In this document: positions 1 through 9,439 of the stretch, one piece after another
Numbering within the stretch: position 1 is the first letter of the stretch
How the letters are laid out: each line of letters begins with the position of its first letter
Assembly: GCF_007971385.1 (NCBI RefSeq)
Contig: NZ_CP042434.1
Location: 3,410,001 to 3,474,000, forward strand
Reading direction: 5' to 3'
Length of the DNA: 64,000 nt
Source: Arachidicoccus ginsenosidivorans
GTDB taxonomy: Bacteria > Bacteroidota > Bacteroidia > Chitinophagales > Chitinophagaceae
Translations under genes and position numbers: made by a program
Notes under the pieces: model-generated
The model's input: the letters and a program-made list of their open reading frames with translations, nothing else
The model's database searches: none
What the model was told of the DNA's origin: nothing

Positions 1-26
1 TTGAAGGGAGTAAAACCTCAGTCAAC

Positions 27-46
27 GCCTAACCAGGCTTTTTTTT
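27..46 (+). terminator. weak rho-independent terminator of an upstream gene outside the window
   Basis: A short stem (GCCT/AGGC, four-base loop) is followed directly by eight T residues on the + strand. It would end a rightward gene lying before the window. The stem is only 4 bp, so this is tentative. Confidence 0.35.
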
Positions 47-98
47 GTTGCGTACAGCTACCCGCGTACGCATTTAACTGTTCAATCTGCTTTGCAAT

Positions 99-989
99 CT
101 ATAGCGCTTCGCTTACCTGCAGGGTTTGCACCAGTTGCATAAATTGATGGATGATTTTACTGACTTCTTCGGGCTTTTCTATAAATCCCATATGGCCGGC
201 ATCAGAAAGTATTTCCACCATAACAGTGTCTATAAGTGTCGCTTGCTGGATTAAATCACCGGCAGGAGCGGCTTTATCCTCGGTGCCAGAAATTAGTAAA
301 TAAGGAATGGTTAACTTTGAAAATAAGTCGGTCTTATCGATTCTGTCATGCATCATCTGATAATACTGTTGTAGTGCCCTGGTCTCAAAATGGCTGCCCG
401 TGTTAATAAGATCCTGAACCACTTGTGCGTGCTTCTCTTTATAATTAGCACTGAATAAAGCCGGGATCATAGATTTTAAAAAGTTAGCTCCGCCATAACG
501 CTGCATCGTTTCAATGGCCTTTAACCTGTTTTGTTTTTTCGCTTCATTATCCTGATAGGCAGTACTATGCAGCAGACCTAATCCCAGTAGCCTTTCTGGA
601 TATTTTTCTCCAAAAGCAAGCGCAATATAGCCTCCCATAGAATGGCCTATTACTACTAGCTTTTCTATTTTTTCCTCGATTATGATTGCCTGAATACTGT
701 CGGCAAAATCCGCAGTGGTTTGAAGGGCGGGATTATAGGGCGAAGCTCCTGAACCAGGAAGGTCTGGTACAATCAGGTTGTACAAAGTGGATAAAGCCGC
801 TATCTGCGCTTTAAAAATGTCCCCGCTCTCTGGAAAGCCGTGGATGAGCATCAGCGTCAGCCTTACCTTCAAAGTGTTACCTGGCAAAGGCTGGCCCTTT
901 AATTCCATATGCTCCCCTTTATCATGGAAATAACAAGCATAACGGATGTCTTTTCCTTTAAAATGAATGGTTTTTATTGCTTCTTTCAT
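99..989 (-). CDS. alpha/beta-hydrolase fold protein
   Basis: This 296-residue protein is a cytoplasmic serine hydrolase of the alpha/beta-hydrolase superfamily. LIHGFPES near residues 48-55 forms the oxyanion region. GHSMGG at 115-120 is the nucleophile elbow, with Ser117. The acid is probably the Asp in SGTEDKAAP, and DAGHMGF near the C-terminus carries the catalytic His. There is no signal peptide or membrane segment. Length is normal for the family. Substrate cannot be deduced: the fold covers esterases, epoxide hydrolases, C-C hydrolases and dehalogenases. It stands alone, with its neighbour DUF4105 on the same strand 135 bp upstream. Confidence 0.88.
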   Translation of the reverse strand: MKEAIKTIHFKGKDIRYACYFHDKGEHMELKGQPLPGNTLKVRLTLMLIHGFPESGDIFKAQIAALSTLYNLIVPDLPGSGASPYNPALQTTADFADSIQAIIIEEKIEKLVVIGHSMGGYIALAFGEKYPERLLGLGLLHSTAYQDNEAKKQNRLKAIETMQRYGGANFLKSMIPALFSANYKEKHAQVVQDLINTGSHFETRALQQYYQMMHDRIDKTDLFSKLTIPYLLISGTEDKAAPAGDLIQQATLIDTVMVEILSDAGHMGFIEKPEEVSKIIHQFMQLVQTLQVSEAL

Positions 990-1124
990 AATACGTTGCT
1001 ATTTGATCTGTCTGTTCTGCCTGAACTGCCAGTGCTGCCTGAATTGCCATGGTTGCACGCGCTGCCCCTGATTAATTTTACGGCTTTTGCCTGTTAGCGC
1101 GGGCTAGTTTGTTACTATTAACGG

Positions 1125-2402
1125 TTAATGGCCGATCTTTTTTTGGGTAGCCAGCGCCCCATAACGAATCAGCATCAGGATACAGAAGGGGAGCAGGGCT
1201 ATATTAAAATGCTGTGGCAGCCCCCACCAGAATGCCAGTAGGATGGCCGTTACGACGAGCATGATGATAAAATATTTTTTCAGCCAGCCCGGCCTACGCC
1301 AGATAAAAAATCCAGCGATCAGGTTTAGCGGCATGGCCCAAAGCAAATTAAAATTATCTTTACAGGCCTGATGATCTGTACCAAACCACATAAACAATAA
1401 AAGGACGCCTAAAAGTCCGGTAATATAAAGCAATAGACTATCCAGTATCAACTGCGCTTTCGGTTTACGCCTTAATAAATAATAGCTCCACAGCAAAAGT
1501 AGGCAGACAACGCCTATCAGGACTAATGGCAGGTATTTACTGCTGGGACTTATTGGAGAAGGCAGGTCGATGATTTTCTTTTCAGAGGTGACATAAGGTT
1601 TTGCAGCGAGCGTTGCTGCATCTGCCCCCGCCGATAGATAATCCGGCAAGAACATCGCCGTTTGATTATCCACCGGGATATCAATACGGCTGCCTAAAAG
1701 GATGTCGATCCCTAGTTTACTCCAGGGCTGGCCAGCCTTATCCAGGTAATGGTAAATCAGGTCCCTGAAACTGGTATGATCGGCAACGATCTTGCCCTTG
1801 ATCGCTGTACCCTTGATCTGGGTAAATAATATGTCCCTTATTCTGGTGGCACAGTTGTCATAGAGAAAATCATACTTATAATATCTTTTTGCAGGTTGAT
1901 AATTGTCCTTTAAAAAGTCCAGAATTTGTTGTTTTTCAGTGGCATTCAGATTGAGTACCTGCTCCGTCACTGAGCGCTGCGTGACCCTGTATTCATACAT
2001 GAATTCCTCAAAGGTGGCAATACTCAGCATAAACTCCAGTTTGCCCCTAATGAATTTTAAATAAAAATTAGGCTGGTCAAACTGAAAGGTGCCATAATTA
2101 AAGACATAATCCGTATGCAGCAGCTTGTTTTGGATGCGGATCGCCGTATGCCCGAAACTGGAATACAGATCTGCGCCCGGGGCGCAGGTCAGTAGACTTA
2201 CGGTGAGTGGATCTGCCAGCAATGTGGAATCATTTTGAGCAGCATTTTGGAGCGTCAGTTGGGTGGCCTGCTGGTGCGCTCCGGCTTCTGCCGGCTGCAC
2301 CCTGGCTGGCTGGGAAATGAGTGTGCCTGTCAGGCACATCAATAGACCTACCAGGGTTATTACCCGTTTGAAACGCATTGGAATATTTAAAATGATCTGC
2401 AT
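1125..2402 (-). CDS. DUF4105 (Lnb N-terminal domain-like) membrane protein
   Basis: A protein of about 425 residues with an N-terminal signal or anchor, a DUF4105 region at roughly residues 65-275, and three to four hydrophobic segments in the C-terminal third. Characteristic strings include SFGHTAIRI and YNYGTFQFDQPNFYLKF, and CATRIRD follows further on. The family is widespread in Bacteroidota and related to the N-terminal domain of lacto-N-biosidase-type proteins; its activity is not firmly established. The Met at residue 9 (start at 2378) sits better in front of the signal peptide and is an alternative start. It is divergent from pyrF with a 205-bp shared upstream region. Confidence 0.82.
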   Translation of the reverse strand: MQIILNIPMRFKRVITLVGLLMCLTGTLISQPARVQPAEAGAHQQATQLTLQNAAQNDSTLLADPLTVSLLTCAPGADLYSSFGHTAIRIQNKLLHTDYVFNYGTFQFDQPNFYLKFIRGKLEFMLSIATFEEFMYEYRVTQRSVTEQVLNLNATEKQQILDFLKDNYQPAKRYYKYDFLYDNCATRIRDILFTQIKGTAIKGKIVADHTSFRDLIYHYLDKAGQPWSKLGIDILLGSRIDIPVDNQTAMFLPDYLSAGADAATLAAKPYVTSEKKIIDLPSPISPSSKYLPLVLIGVVCLLLLWSYYLLRRKPKAQLILDSLLLYITGLLGVLLLFMWFGTDHQACKDNFNLLWAMPLNLIAGFFIWRRPGWLKKYFIIMLVVTAILLAFWWGLPQHFNIALLPFCILMLIRYGALATQKKIGH

Positions 2403-2607
2403 AATTTAATATTTTTACCGCCCGAACCTGTCTTTACCGAACGCTAATAGGCCAAAGCCTGATAGCATGTTACCCGTATAAAATCAGGTCTTTGTATCTA
2501 ATAAATCAGGATCCGCTGCTACAAAGATGCAATTTCTCGGGGAGATTGTCCTTTTTTAGGGTGGTCTTTCTTATTTTGAACTCTTATACTTGACTTAACT
2601 AAGATTC

Positions 2608-3426
2608 ATGAATATACAGCAACTGACAGCCTCTATTTATCAAAAACGCTCCTTTTTATGTGTCGGACTGGATACAGATCCCGCCAAACTGCCCGCCGGA
2701 TTACAAGACAATCCGAAAGATATTATCGCATTTAACAAAGCAATGATTGATGCGACGCTGGAAAGCGCTGTAGCCTATAAAATTAATACTGCTTTTTACG
2801 AAGCAATGGGCGCCCAAGGTTGGGAGATCATTGAACAAACCCTGGCCCATATTCCTCCAACCCATTTTAGCATCGCCGATGCCAAAAGAGGTGATATAGG
2901 CAATACTGCTGCCCAGTATGCCCGGACTTTTTTTGAGACCTATCAGTTTGATGCGGTCACCGTGGCTCCTTATATGGGCAGAGACAGTATTCAGCCCTTT
3001 TTGGACTATCAGGATAAAACGACCATCGTTCTGGGTCTTACTTCCAATAAAGGGGCAGCTGATTTTGAACAGCTGGAACTATCCAGTGGTAAAAAGCTCT
3101 ATGAGCAGGTGCTGACCACCGTTGCCAGCTGGGGCTCGCCTGATCAGCTGATGTTTGTGGTAGGGGCCACCCAGGCGGCCGCCCTTAAAAATATCCGGCA
3201 ATTAATCCCGGGTCATTTTCTACTCGTTCCTGGTGTAGGTGCACAGGGCGGCAGCGTGGAAGAAGTAGCCGCGGCAGGATGGACAACCAATTGCGGTTTA
3301 CTGGTCAATGTCAGCAGAGGGGTTATCTACGCCTCTAATGGGGAAGATTATATAACTGCGGCCAAGGCGGCAGCGCAGGGTTATCAAAGGCAAATGCAGG
3401 CCGCATTTGAAAAGCTGCAAGGGTAG
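2608..3426 (+). CDS. pyrF: orotidine 5'-phosphate decarboxylase
   Basis: Catalyses decarboxylation of OMP to UMP, the last step of de novo pyrimidine synthesis, in the cytoplasm. The 272-residue length and the sequence DAKRGDIGNTA at residues 91-101 (catalytic Lys93 with its Asp partners) place it in the longer pyrF type common in Bacteroidota. VGLDTDP near residue 19 and the phosphate-binding VPGVGAQGG near residue 208 are also present. It is a single gene divergent from DUF4105. No other pyrimidine gene lies in the window. Confidence 0.96.
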   Translation: MNIQQLTASIYQKRSFLCVGLDTDPAKLPAGLQDNPKDIIAFNKAMIDATLESAVAYKINTAFYEAMGAQGWEIIEQTLAHIPPTHFSIADAKRGDIGNTAAQYARTFFETYQFDAVTVAPYMGRDSIQPFLDYQDKTTIVLGLTSNKGAADFEQLELSSGKKLYEQVLTTVASWGSPDQLMFVVGATQAAALKNIRQLIPGHFLLVPGVGAQGGSVEEVAAAGWTTNCGLLVNVSRGVIYASNGEDYITAAKAAAQGYQRQMQAAFEKLQG

Positions 3427-3553
3427 AGGACTAAGCCTCATGAATACAGCTTACGCAGGATGATAAACGCGAGGTAAGCCATTTAGTGTTCTAAAAAAGA
3501 AATGATTAAAAAAGGTAACTGGTTAATAACTATATAGCATTTAATCTTTATTT

Positions 3554-3580
3554 GTAATAAGTGGGTAAGTAATAAGTGGG
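3554..3580 (+). repeat. 12-bp direct repeat upstream of a lipoprotein gene
   Basis: GTAATAAGTGGG occurs at 3554-3565 and again at 3569-3580, a 15-bp spacing, about 60 bp before the lipoprotein start codon. The placement suits a regulator site, but this is inference only. Confidence 0.4.
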
Positions 3581-3637
3581 ACGGTTATTGAAGGCGTAAA
3601 AGCATCCACTTATTAAAACAATATAATAATTAAGAAA

Positions 3638-4183
3638 ATGATAAAAAAGATTGCAGGCAGCCAAAGAGCTTATGCATTAACGCTCATGGCGGCTGTCTTT
3701 GTTTTAATGGGGTTATTAGGAAGCTGTGGCGGTGGCCAGGACAAAGGTCAGAACAATGGCCAAAACGATGGCCAGGAGCAGCGTAGTAGCGGCGGGCAGA
3801 CTGAGTCTACGACGACTATACGTCAATACATCGGCATTACTAAATTAGATAACGACTCTCTCATTGAGGCTACTGTAAAGGCAGGCAGTATCCCTGACTC
3901 CATTGTTTTACAGTTAGATCATGATTTTCAACGGGCGAACCTGGTCATACAGAATGTGCAGGACGTAGATTCCTTAATGGCTACCCTGCATGCAAGTGGT
4001 AGTCAGCGCAATTTAAGATTCAATCAGATTGTCTTGCCGGATGGTACCATGGATGGCCCTTTTGGACATGAGCTGCACTATAGAACCGGGCAAAACGGGA
4101 CTTATACGCTCAGGATTGGTAAGGATAATATGGCCGATGGCACGGTAAAGGGACCAGCTGTGATTTATATTCATCTGCGATAA
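3638..4183 (+). CDS. small secreted lipoprotein, function unknown
   Basis: A 181-residue protein with a long hydrophobic N-terminus ending in a lipobox (LLGSC near residue 30). This is followed by a Gly/Gln/Asn-rich flexible linker with repeated GQ dipeptides (about residues 31-55) and a soluble domain of about 120 residues. I do not recognise the domain. It is predicted to be lipid-anchored in the envelope. It stands alone between pyrF and the S9 peptidase, with a pair of 12-bp direct repeats upstream. Confidence 0.75.
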   Translation: MIKKIAGSQRAYALTLMAAVFVLMGLLGSCGGGQDKGQNNGQNDGQEQRSSGGQTESTTTIRQYIGITKLDNDSLIEATVKAGSIPDSIVLQLDHDFQRANLVIQNVQDVDSLMATLHASGSQRNLRFNQIVLPDGTMDGPFGHELHYRTGQNGTYTLRIGKDNMADGTVKGPAVIYIHLR

Positions 4184-4427
4184 AGCCGGCGAAAATGACC
4201 ATGACCATGACCATTATCGTAGTATTAAAATGAGCCTGTAAGCGCTATTATTAATCGTTTGAAGCTTTCCAAAATCCGACAAAATATGTAATAACAAGAT
4301 TTCCGGACGTTCCATATCGGGCTCTTTTCATGACGTTTAACGACAAGCATCACACAATACATTACATTACATTACACAATACAAATTTCACAACAAACAA
4401 CACATAACACATCTTACCTTAAAGCTT

Positions 4428-7028
4428 ATGAACCGTACAATAGGTTTATTTTTGAAAACAGCATTGGGCTTATACTTATGTTTTGGCTTTAGTTTTAATC
4501 TGCAGATAAATAGAGCCACAGCGCAACAACTATCAGGTGGCCACTCGACCCAGCCACAATTGCAGCAGTCACCCGCAAAAGCCAATTATGCATTGGCTGC
4601 CAAGTTCTCTCCCGAGAGACAAAGACGCATGATTTTCTCTACCAGGGTCAGTCCGCACTGGCTGCAAAAGGGGGATCGGTTTTGGTACCAGTTTGAAACC
4701 AGCCAAGGCAAAAAATGGTATTTGGTAGACGCCGCCCAGGCCACCAAAAGACCCTTATTTGATGAAAAAAAGGTCATAGCTAAAGTCAGTGAGATCGTTG
4801 AGGAACCTTTTACGGCGCAGCATTTCCCCATTGACAGCGTAGAGTTCTTAGAAAATGAAAATGCCATCCGCTTCCAGATTAAATCTAAAAAAGACGTTTT
4901 GGATCAGGATAGCAGCAACATTAAAGACTCAAGCAAGACAAGAAATAAAGGCAATAGGGATAACACCAAGGACCAGAAAACCCATAAAAAAGTCTATTAT
5001 TTTCGCTATGATATTGGTCAGGATCAGCTAACTGAATTAAAAGACTACAAAAGAAGGAAAGAAACCTTGCGCTGGGCCAATATCTCTCCCGATGGTAAAA
5101 CCATTGTCTTTGTCAAGCATTACAATCTCTACTGGATGGACAGAGAAAATTTTGAAAAAGCGCTCATCAATGATAAGGATAGTACCATTGTAGAGCATCC
5201 CATCACAAAAGATGGAGAACTGTATTATACTTATGGGCGTAATGCCAGCAATATCGGCACCGATAATGTGGAGATGGAAAAGGACAAAGACAAGCGGTCC
5301 AGGCCTTATTTACTCTGGTCGCCTGATTCTAAGTATTTTGCCATGACCAGAGAGGATGACCGCAAAGTAAGCAAACTATGGGTCGTACATAATATCAAAG
5401 AACCCCGCCCGACCCTTGAAACCTACGCTTATTCCATGCCGGGAGATACGGCCCTGTCCATTTATCATCTGCTTGTTTTTGATGTGAACACAAAGACACA
5501 AAGGGAGATTGATGCCCATGCTTATAAGGATCAGACGCTGGGCATCCAAGGCAAGCCCTATCAGTCCGCTGACAGAGATAAACCCTATGTGCCGCTTATC
5601 TGGTCAGGGGATGCTACTCATTTTTATGTTACCCGGCAAAGCCGGGATATGAAAAAAATCGACGTATTAAAGGTCGATGCAGTGGCAGGCAGCGCAACCT
5701 CTATTATACAGGAGCGGATGAATACCTCACAGGAAGCACAAAATGTCGGTGTGATTAATGGCGGTAAAGAGCTGATTGAATGGAGTGAGCGAAGTGGATG
5801 GGCGCAATTTTACCTCTATGACGGTCAGGGTAATTTGAAAAATCAGATTACGCCCGGAGGTTTTCATTGCAACAGTATCGAAAAAATAGATGAGGCGAAC
5901 AGGGTACTGTATTTTACCGCGAATGCCAAAGAAACCGGCGAGAATCCTTATTATATGCACCTGTACCGTATAAATTTTGACGGCACAGGATTGCAATTAC
6001 TGGACAAGGGTAATTTTGACCATGATATCAGTATGAGCGATTCTAAAAAGTATTTTGTGGATAATTATTCCAGGGTAAATACCGTACCCAGCGCAGTGCT
6101 GGTGAATAATCAGGGTAAAAAAGTAATGGAGCTGGATTCTGCAGATCTCTCACAGTTATTTGCTGCCGGATATAAATTTCCTGAGATCGTTAAAGTAAAG
6201 GCAGCTGATGGAATTACAGATCTGTACGGCGTCATGTATAAGCCTTTTGATTTTGATAGCACTAAAAAGTATCCACTCGTTGAATACGTCTATCCCGGCC
6301 CCCAGACAGAAGCCGTGCAGACGGCTTTTACCCGGCTTTCTGACCGGACAGATCGTTTGGCACAAATTGGCCTTATCGTTTTGACCGTTGGTAACAGAGG
6401 CGGTAGCCCGCTGAGATCAAAATGGTATCATAATTACGGATACGGCAACCTCAGAGACTATGGACTTGCCGATAAAAAGGCAGCAGCCGAGCAAATTGCA
6501 GACCGGTTCAATTATATTGACATTAATAAAGTCGGCATTTACGGACATTCCGGTGGTGGTTTTATGACAGCGGCTGCCATGTTTACTTACCCGGACTTTT
6601 TTAAAGTAGGCGTGTCATCTTCGGGCAATCACGACAACCGGATTTATAACAACTGGTGGAGTGAGAAGCACCATGGCATTACGGAGAAAATTAACGCTAA
6701 GGGGGATACCAGCTTTGTGTTTAAAATTGCGACGAACCCAGAAATAGCATCTCATCTAAAAGGCCATTTACTGCTTACAACAGGAGATGTGGATGATAAT
6801 GTTCATCCGGCCAATACTATCCGAGTTGTTAATGCACTGATTAAAGCCAATAAACGCTTTGATCTAGTCGTACTACCCGGACAGCGCCATGCTTACGGGG
6901 ATATGGAAGAATATTTTTTCTGGCGACTGGCAGATTATTATAGCCAGTGGCTGATCGGCGATTTTACCCACGCTGCCCAGGTTGATATGGTGCAGGCCAA
7001 TCAGGATAAGGCGCTTAGTGATGATTAG
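4428..7028 (+). CDS. secreted S9 family peptidase (dipeptidyl-peptidase IV type)
   Basis: An exported serine peptidase, predicted to release N-terminal dipeptides from peptides in the periplasm. A signal peptide (about residues 1-34) precedes a DPP-IV beta-propeller domain and a C-terminal prolyl-oligopeptidase domain. The catalytic Ser lies in GHSGGG near residue 707, the Asp in TGDVDDNVHP near 787 and the His in GQRHAYG near 820. At 866 residues it is longer than usual. Part of the excess is a charged, low-complexity insertion at about residues 150-190. A strong hairpin terminator follows 64 bp after the stop. Confidence 0.92.
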   Translation: MNRTIGLFLKTALGLYLCFGFSFNLQINRATAQQLSGGHSTQPQLQQSPAKANYALAAKFSPERQRRMIFSTRVSPHWLQKGDRFWYQFETSQGKKWYLVDAAQATKRPLFDEKKVIAKVSEIVEEPFTAQHFPIDSVEFLENENAIRFQIKSKKDVLDQDSSNIKDSSKTRNKGNRDNTKDQKTHKKVYYFRYDIGQDQLTELKDYKRRKETLRWANISPDGKTIVFVKHYNLYWMDRENFEKALINDKDSTIVEHPITKDGELYYTYGRNASNIGTDNVEMEKDKDKRSRPYLLWSPDSKYFAMTREDDRKVSKLWVVHNIKEPRPTLETYAYSMPGDTALSIYHLLVFDVNTKTQREIDAHAYKDQTLGIQGKPYQSADRDKPYVPLIWSGDATHFYVTRQSRDMKKIDVLKVDAVAGSATSIIQERMNTSQEAQNVGVINGGKELIEWSERSGWAQFYLYDGQGNLKNQITPGGFHCNSIEKIDEANRVLYFTANAKETGENPYYMHLYRINFDGTGLQLLDKGNFDHDISMSDSKKYFVDNYSRVNTVPSAVLVNNQGKKVMELDSADLSQLFAAGYKFPEIVKVKAADGITDLYGVMYKPFDFDSTKKYPLVEYVYPGPQTEAVQTAFTRLSDRTDRLAQIGLIVLTVGNRGGSPLRSKWYHNYGYGNLRDYGLADKKAAAEQIADRFNYIDINKVGIYGHSGGGFMTAAAMFTYPDFFKVGVSSSGNHDNRIYNNWWSEKHHGITEKINAKGDTSFVFKIATNPEIASHLKGHLLLTTGDVDDNVHPANTIRVVNALIKANKRFDLVVLPGQRHAYGDMEEYFFWRLADYYSQWLIGDFTHAAQVDMVQANQDKALSDD

Positions 7029-7091
7029 GCGGTCATTTTTAAAAATAAAACGGCGCTCGGTCAAATACTTAAGGTAAAATAATACCAAAAT

Positions 7092-7127
7092 CACTAAAAA
7101 GGAGGTCAGTTGACCTCCTTTTTAGTG
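7092..7127 (+). terminator. rho-independent terminator after the S9 peptidase gene
   Basis: A perfect 17-bp inverted repeat (CACTAAAAAGGAGGTCA at 7092-7108 and its complement at 7111-7127), with A-rich and T-rich outer arms, lies 64 bp after the peptidase stop codon. The tight centre means the loop would open by a few pairs. Confidence 0.75.
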
Positions 7128-7233
7128 AGCGTTAAATCCCGCCCAAATCTAAGACGGCCGGAAAGATTATTGGCATTTTAATTGTATTTTTACTTCAATA
7201 GACATCACAATTAAATACCTATACCTAATCATT

Positions 7234-7830
7234 ATGGAACCACGTGAACTGTTACAAAATGCCGTTGAAAAATTTACGCACAGTGCTGAAACTGGAGATA
7301 TTCGGCCCGGCCGCAAAAAGTTTTTTGATACCATCGTTCTAAACGATGATAATGACGGCCTTCGGGTAATTGAGTCCATAGGCTCAGAGCGTAATAATAT
7401 GGTCATTCTCGCTGGGAAACAAAATGACGGTACAACGGGCGTGGTGTCCTTTTCTTTTGTCAGAAAGCAAGGGTATTTTGCCATCCAGGTAATTTCTACC
7501 CTTCCGGCATTCATTCCTTCCGAACAAGTGGTCATCGGCTTTAAGATGGAAAACGGCAAAGAAGTGATTACAGGTTTTGTTTTTCCACCTGTGAATGTAG
7601 AAGGAACACATTATTGGGCCAATTATGCCCAGATTTCCCCAGAAGACCTGGCGGCTTTTATGGAATCCGCTGTTGTGGCCTGGCAGATGAAAAACAAAGT
7701 CAATAACAATCATCTGGAAAGTGATTTTACCATTTTAGCGACCGATATATTACCACAATCCGAAGCCAAATATCTGTTGCAATCTATGGCCACAGCGATT
7801 GCCAAAGATTATTTGGCTGCAGCCCAATAA
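7234..7830 (+). CDS. conserved hypothetical protein, function unknown
   Basis: A 198-residue soluble protein without signal peptide or membrane segments. It has alternating hydrophobic beta-type stretches (NNMVILAGK, TGVVSFSFV) and a helical C-terminus. I recognise no catalytic motif. It is 76 bp upstream of the glutamine amidotransferase gene on the same strand, so co-transcription is possible. Confidence 0.7.
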   Translation: MEPRELLQNAVEKFTHSAETGDIRPGRKKFFDTIVLNDDNDGLRVIESIGSERNNMVILAGKQNDGTTGVVSFSFVRKQGYFAIQVISTLPAFIPSEQVVIGFKMENGKEVITGFVFPPVNVEGTHYWANYAQISPEDLAAFMESAVVAWQMKNKVNNNHLESDFTILATDILPQSEAKYLLQSMATAIAKDYLAAAQ

Positions 7831-7906
7831 ATCAGCTGTGCATTATTTTTTCTGGGGAAAGTTCCTTAATCAAAAAAATATCCAGGTCAAGCATCTATAA
7901 AATAAA

Positions 7907-8671
7907 ATGAGTAAAACAACTGCTAAAAAAGCACATTACTTACAGCATGTGGATTTTGAAGGGCTCGGTTTTATTGAAACCTGGCTTGTAGCGCAGGGTT
8001 TTACTGTAACGGCCACCCGGTTTTACGGGCCGCCGTATACCTTGCCTGATCCTGCTGATATAGATCTGTTAATCGTAATGGGAGGCCCCATGGGTATCTA
8101 TGATGAATTAACCTATATATGGCTGAAAGAAGAAAAAGCCTTTATCCATGCCTGCATTGCGGCCGGTGTAAAAATGCTGGGTATTTGCCTGGGAGCGCAG
8201 TTAATCGCAGATTGCCTGGGGGCCAGGGTGCATCCAGCTCCCTATAAAGAAATTGGTTGGTTTGGCGTTCAAAATACACTGCCACTACCGGATATGGCAG
8301 ACGGACCTGCACACTGGGTGACTTCTTTATTTGAAACAAAACCGGTTGTTTTTCACTGGCACGGGGATCAGTTTGATTTGCCCGCTGGTTGCGTAAATCT
8401 GCTGAAATCTACCGCAAATACGAATCAGGCTTTTGTGCTGGCAGACCAGGTTATTGGTCTGCAGTTCCATTTGGAAGTTACCAAAGAAAGCCTGGCATTC
8501 ATGCTGGAAAAGGGTAGGGAAGAACTGAGCTCGGAGGGCGACTTAAGGGCAGATTTACCGTATGTACAATCAGCGGTGGCCATTAGCGCGAGTAGTCACC
8601 ATATAGAAAACTGCAACCAGTTGTTAACCATGCTGCTCAATAGGTGGCTTTTGGGAACTATTGATATCTAA
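7907..8671 (+). CDS. class I glutamine amidotransferase-like protein
   Basis: A stand-alone class I (GATase1) domain of 254 residues. GICLGAQL near residues 92-99 is the nucleophile elbow with Cys94. LQFHLEV near residue 188 supplies the His-x-Glu pair. VMGGPMGIYDE near residue 58 is the typical oxyanion strand. Such proteins are often annotated as GMP synthase-like; the acceptor is unknown and no synthetase partner lies beside it. The 3' end overlaps the convergent DUF922 gene by 14 bp. Confidence 0.88.
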   Translation: MSKTTAKKAHYLQHVDFEGLGFIETWLVAQGFTVTATRFYGPPYTLPDPADIDLLIVMGGPMGIYDELTYIWLKEEKAFIHACIAAGVKMLGICLGAQLIADCLGARVHPAPYKEIGWFGVQNTLPLPDMADGPAHWVTSLFETKPVVFHWHGDQFDLPAGCVNLLKSTANTNQAFVLADQVIGLQFHLEVTKESLAFMLEKGREELSSEGDLRADLPYVQSAVAISASSHHIENCNQLLTMLLNRWLLGTIDI

Positions 8672-9353
8672 GGTCCTTGTCCTTAGCTTCATTATCTATT
8701 GGTGGTAAGGTCTGGCTGATCCGCTGGCCTTCATAGGGAGGGAGGCTGCTTAAAGTATTTTCAATCCGGGCGTTCCATTTTGTTTGATTTTCGTGAAGTA
8801 AACCATGCAAGGTCTGGCGTTCATAGCTCTGTTGGACCTTGGAACGTTCCTGATCCATAATGGTCATGACCGCCGCGATTTCTGCCTGAAAATTATTGGA
8901 AAATTTAATTCGTTTTAATTGTTGGAAGGTCTTGCGTGTGTAAATCTCATTAATATCAAAATGGCCCTGTTCATGCTGCAACAGGCCACTGTCCTGCAGA
9001 GCATCTGCAGATATCCATGATTTGTTATAGCTGAACCGGTTGGTCATCGTTATTTTAAGCACCCTTTGCAGATCCAGATTACTGACACTTACCTCTACGC
9101 CAGGCTGACTGGAAGTGACCGCGCCCACTGATAGCGCCCGCTTTTTTCTGGCAGGTCGGACCACCCTGAAATTATTAAAGGTTAATTTTCCCTGACTCCA
9201 ACTTACATCCCTTAAAGAATCAGTAAACTGCGCCTGGGCACGATTAAACTGGAACAGGGTTAGTATTAACCCTGTTATCCATAATGCGAGGTGTCTTGTT
9301 ATATAATTTGCCGCTTGTAATCTTCTTGCCATAATTATTTGACTCGATTTCAA
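8658..9353 (-). CDS. exported DUF922 protein with HEXXH zincin motif
   Basis: A 231-residue exported protein. The signal peptide ends near residue 41 (RAQAQ). The mature part contains LLQHEQGHFDINE near residue 125, in which HEQGH matches the HEXXH zinc-binding signature of metallopeptidases. DUF922 proteins are annotated as probable secreted Zn-dependent proteases, but activity has not been shown to my knowledge. The gene overlaps the end of the convergent amidotransferase gene by 14 bp. Confidence 0.8.
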   Translation of the reverse strand: MKSSQIIMARRLQAANYITRHLALWITGLILTLFQFNRAQAQFTDSLRDVSWSQGKLTFNNFRVVRPARKKRALSVGAVTSSQPGVEVSVSNLDLQRVLKITMTNRFSYNKSWISADALQDSGLLQHEQGHFDINEIYTRKTFQQLKRIKFSNNFQAEIAAVMTIMDQERSKVQQSYERQTLHGLLHENQTKWNARIENTLSSLPPYEGQRISQTLPPIDNEAKDKDLRYQ

Positions 9354-9439
9354 CTGGCAAGTTACCTACAAATAATGTTTCAACATGATTTTTGAAGGCC
9401 AATTAGCACCTTATATATAAATAATTATAATAAATTAAG

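Noticed and set aside
4195..4214. ATGACC triple repeat and ATTAC repeats before the S9 peptidase gene
   Set aside because: Short simple repeats without a convincing function or match to a known element.
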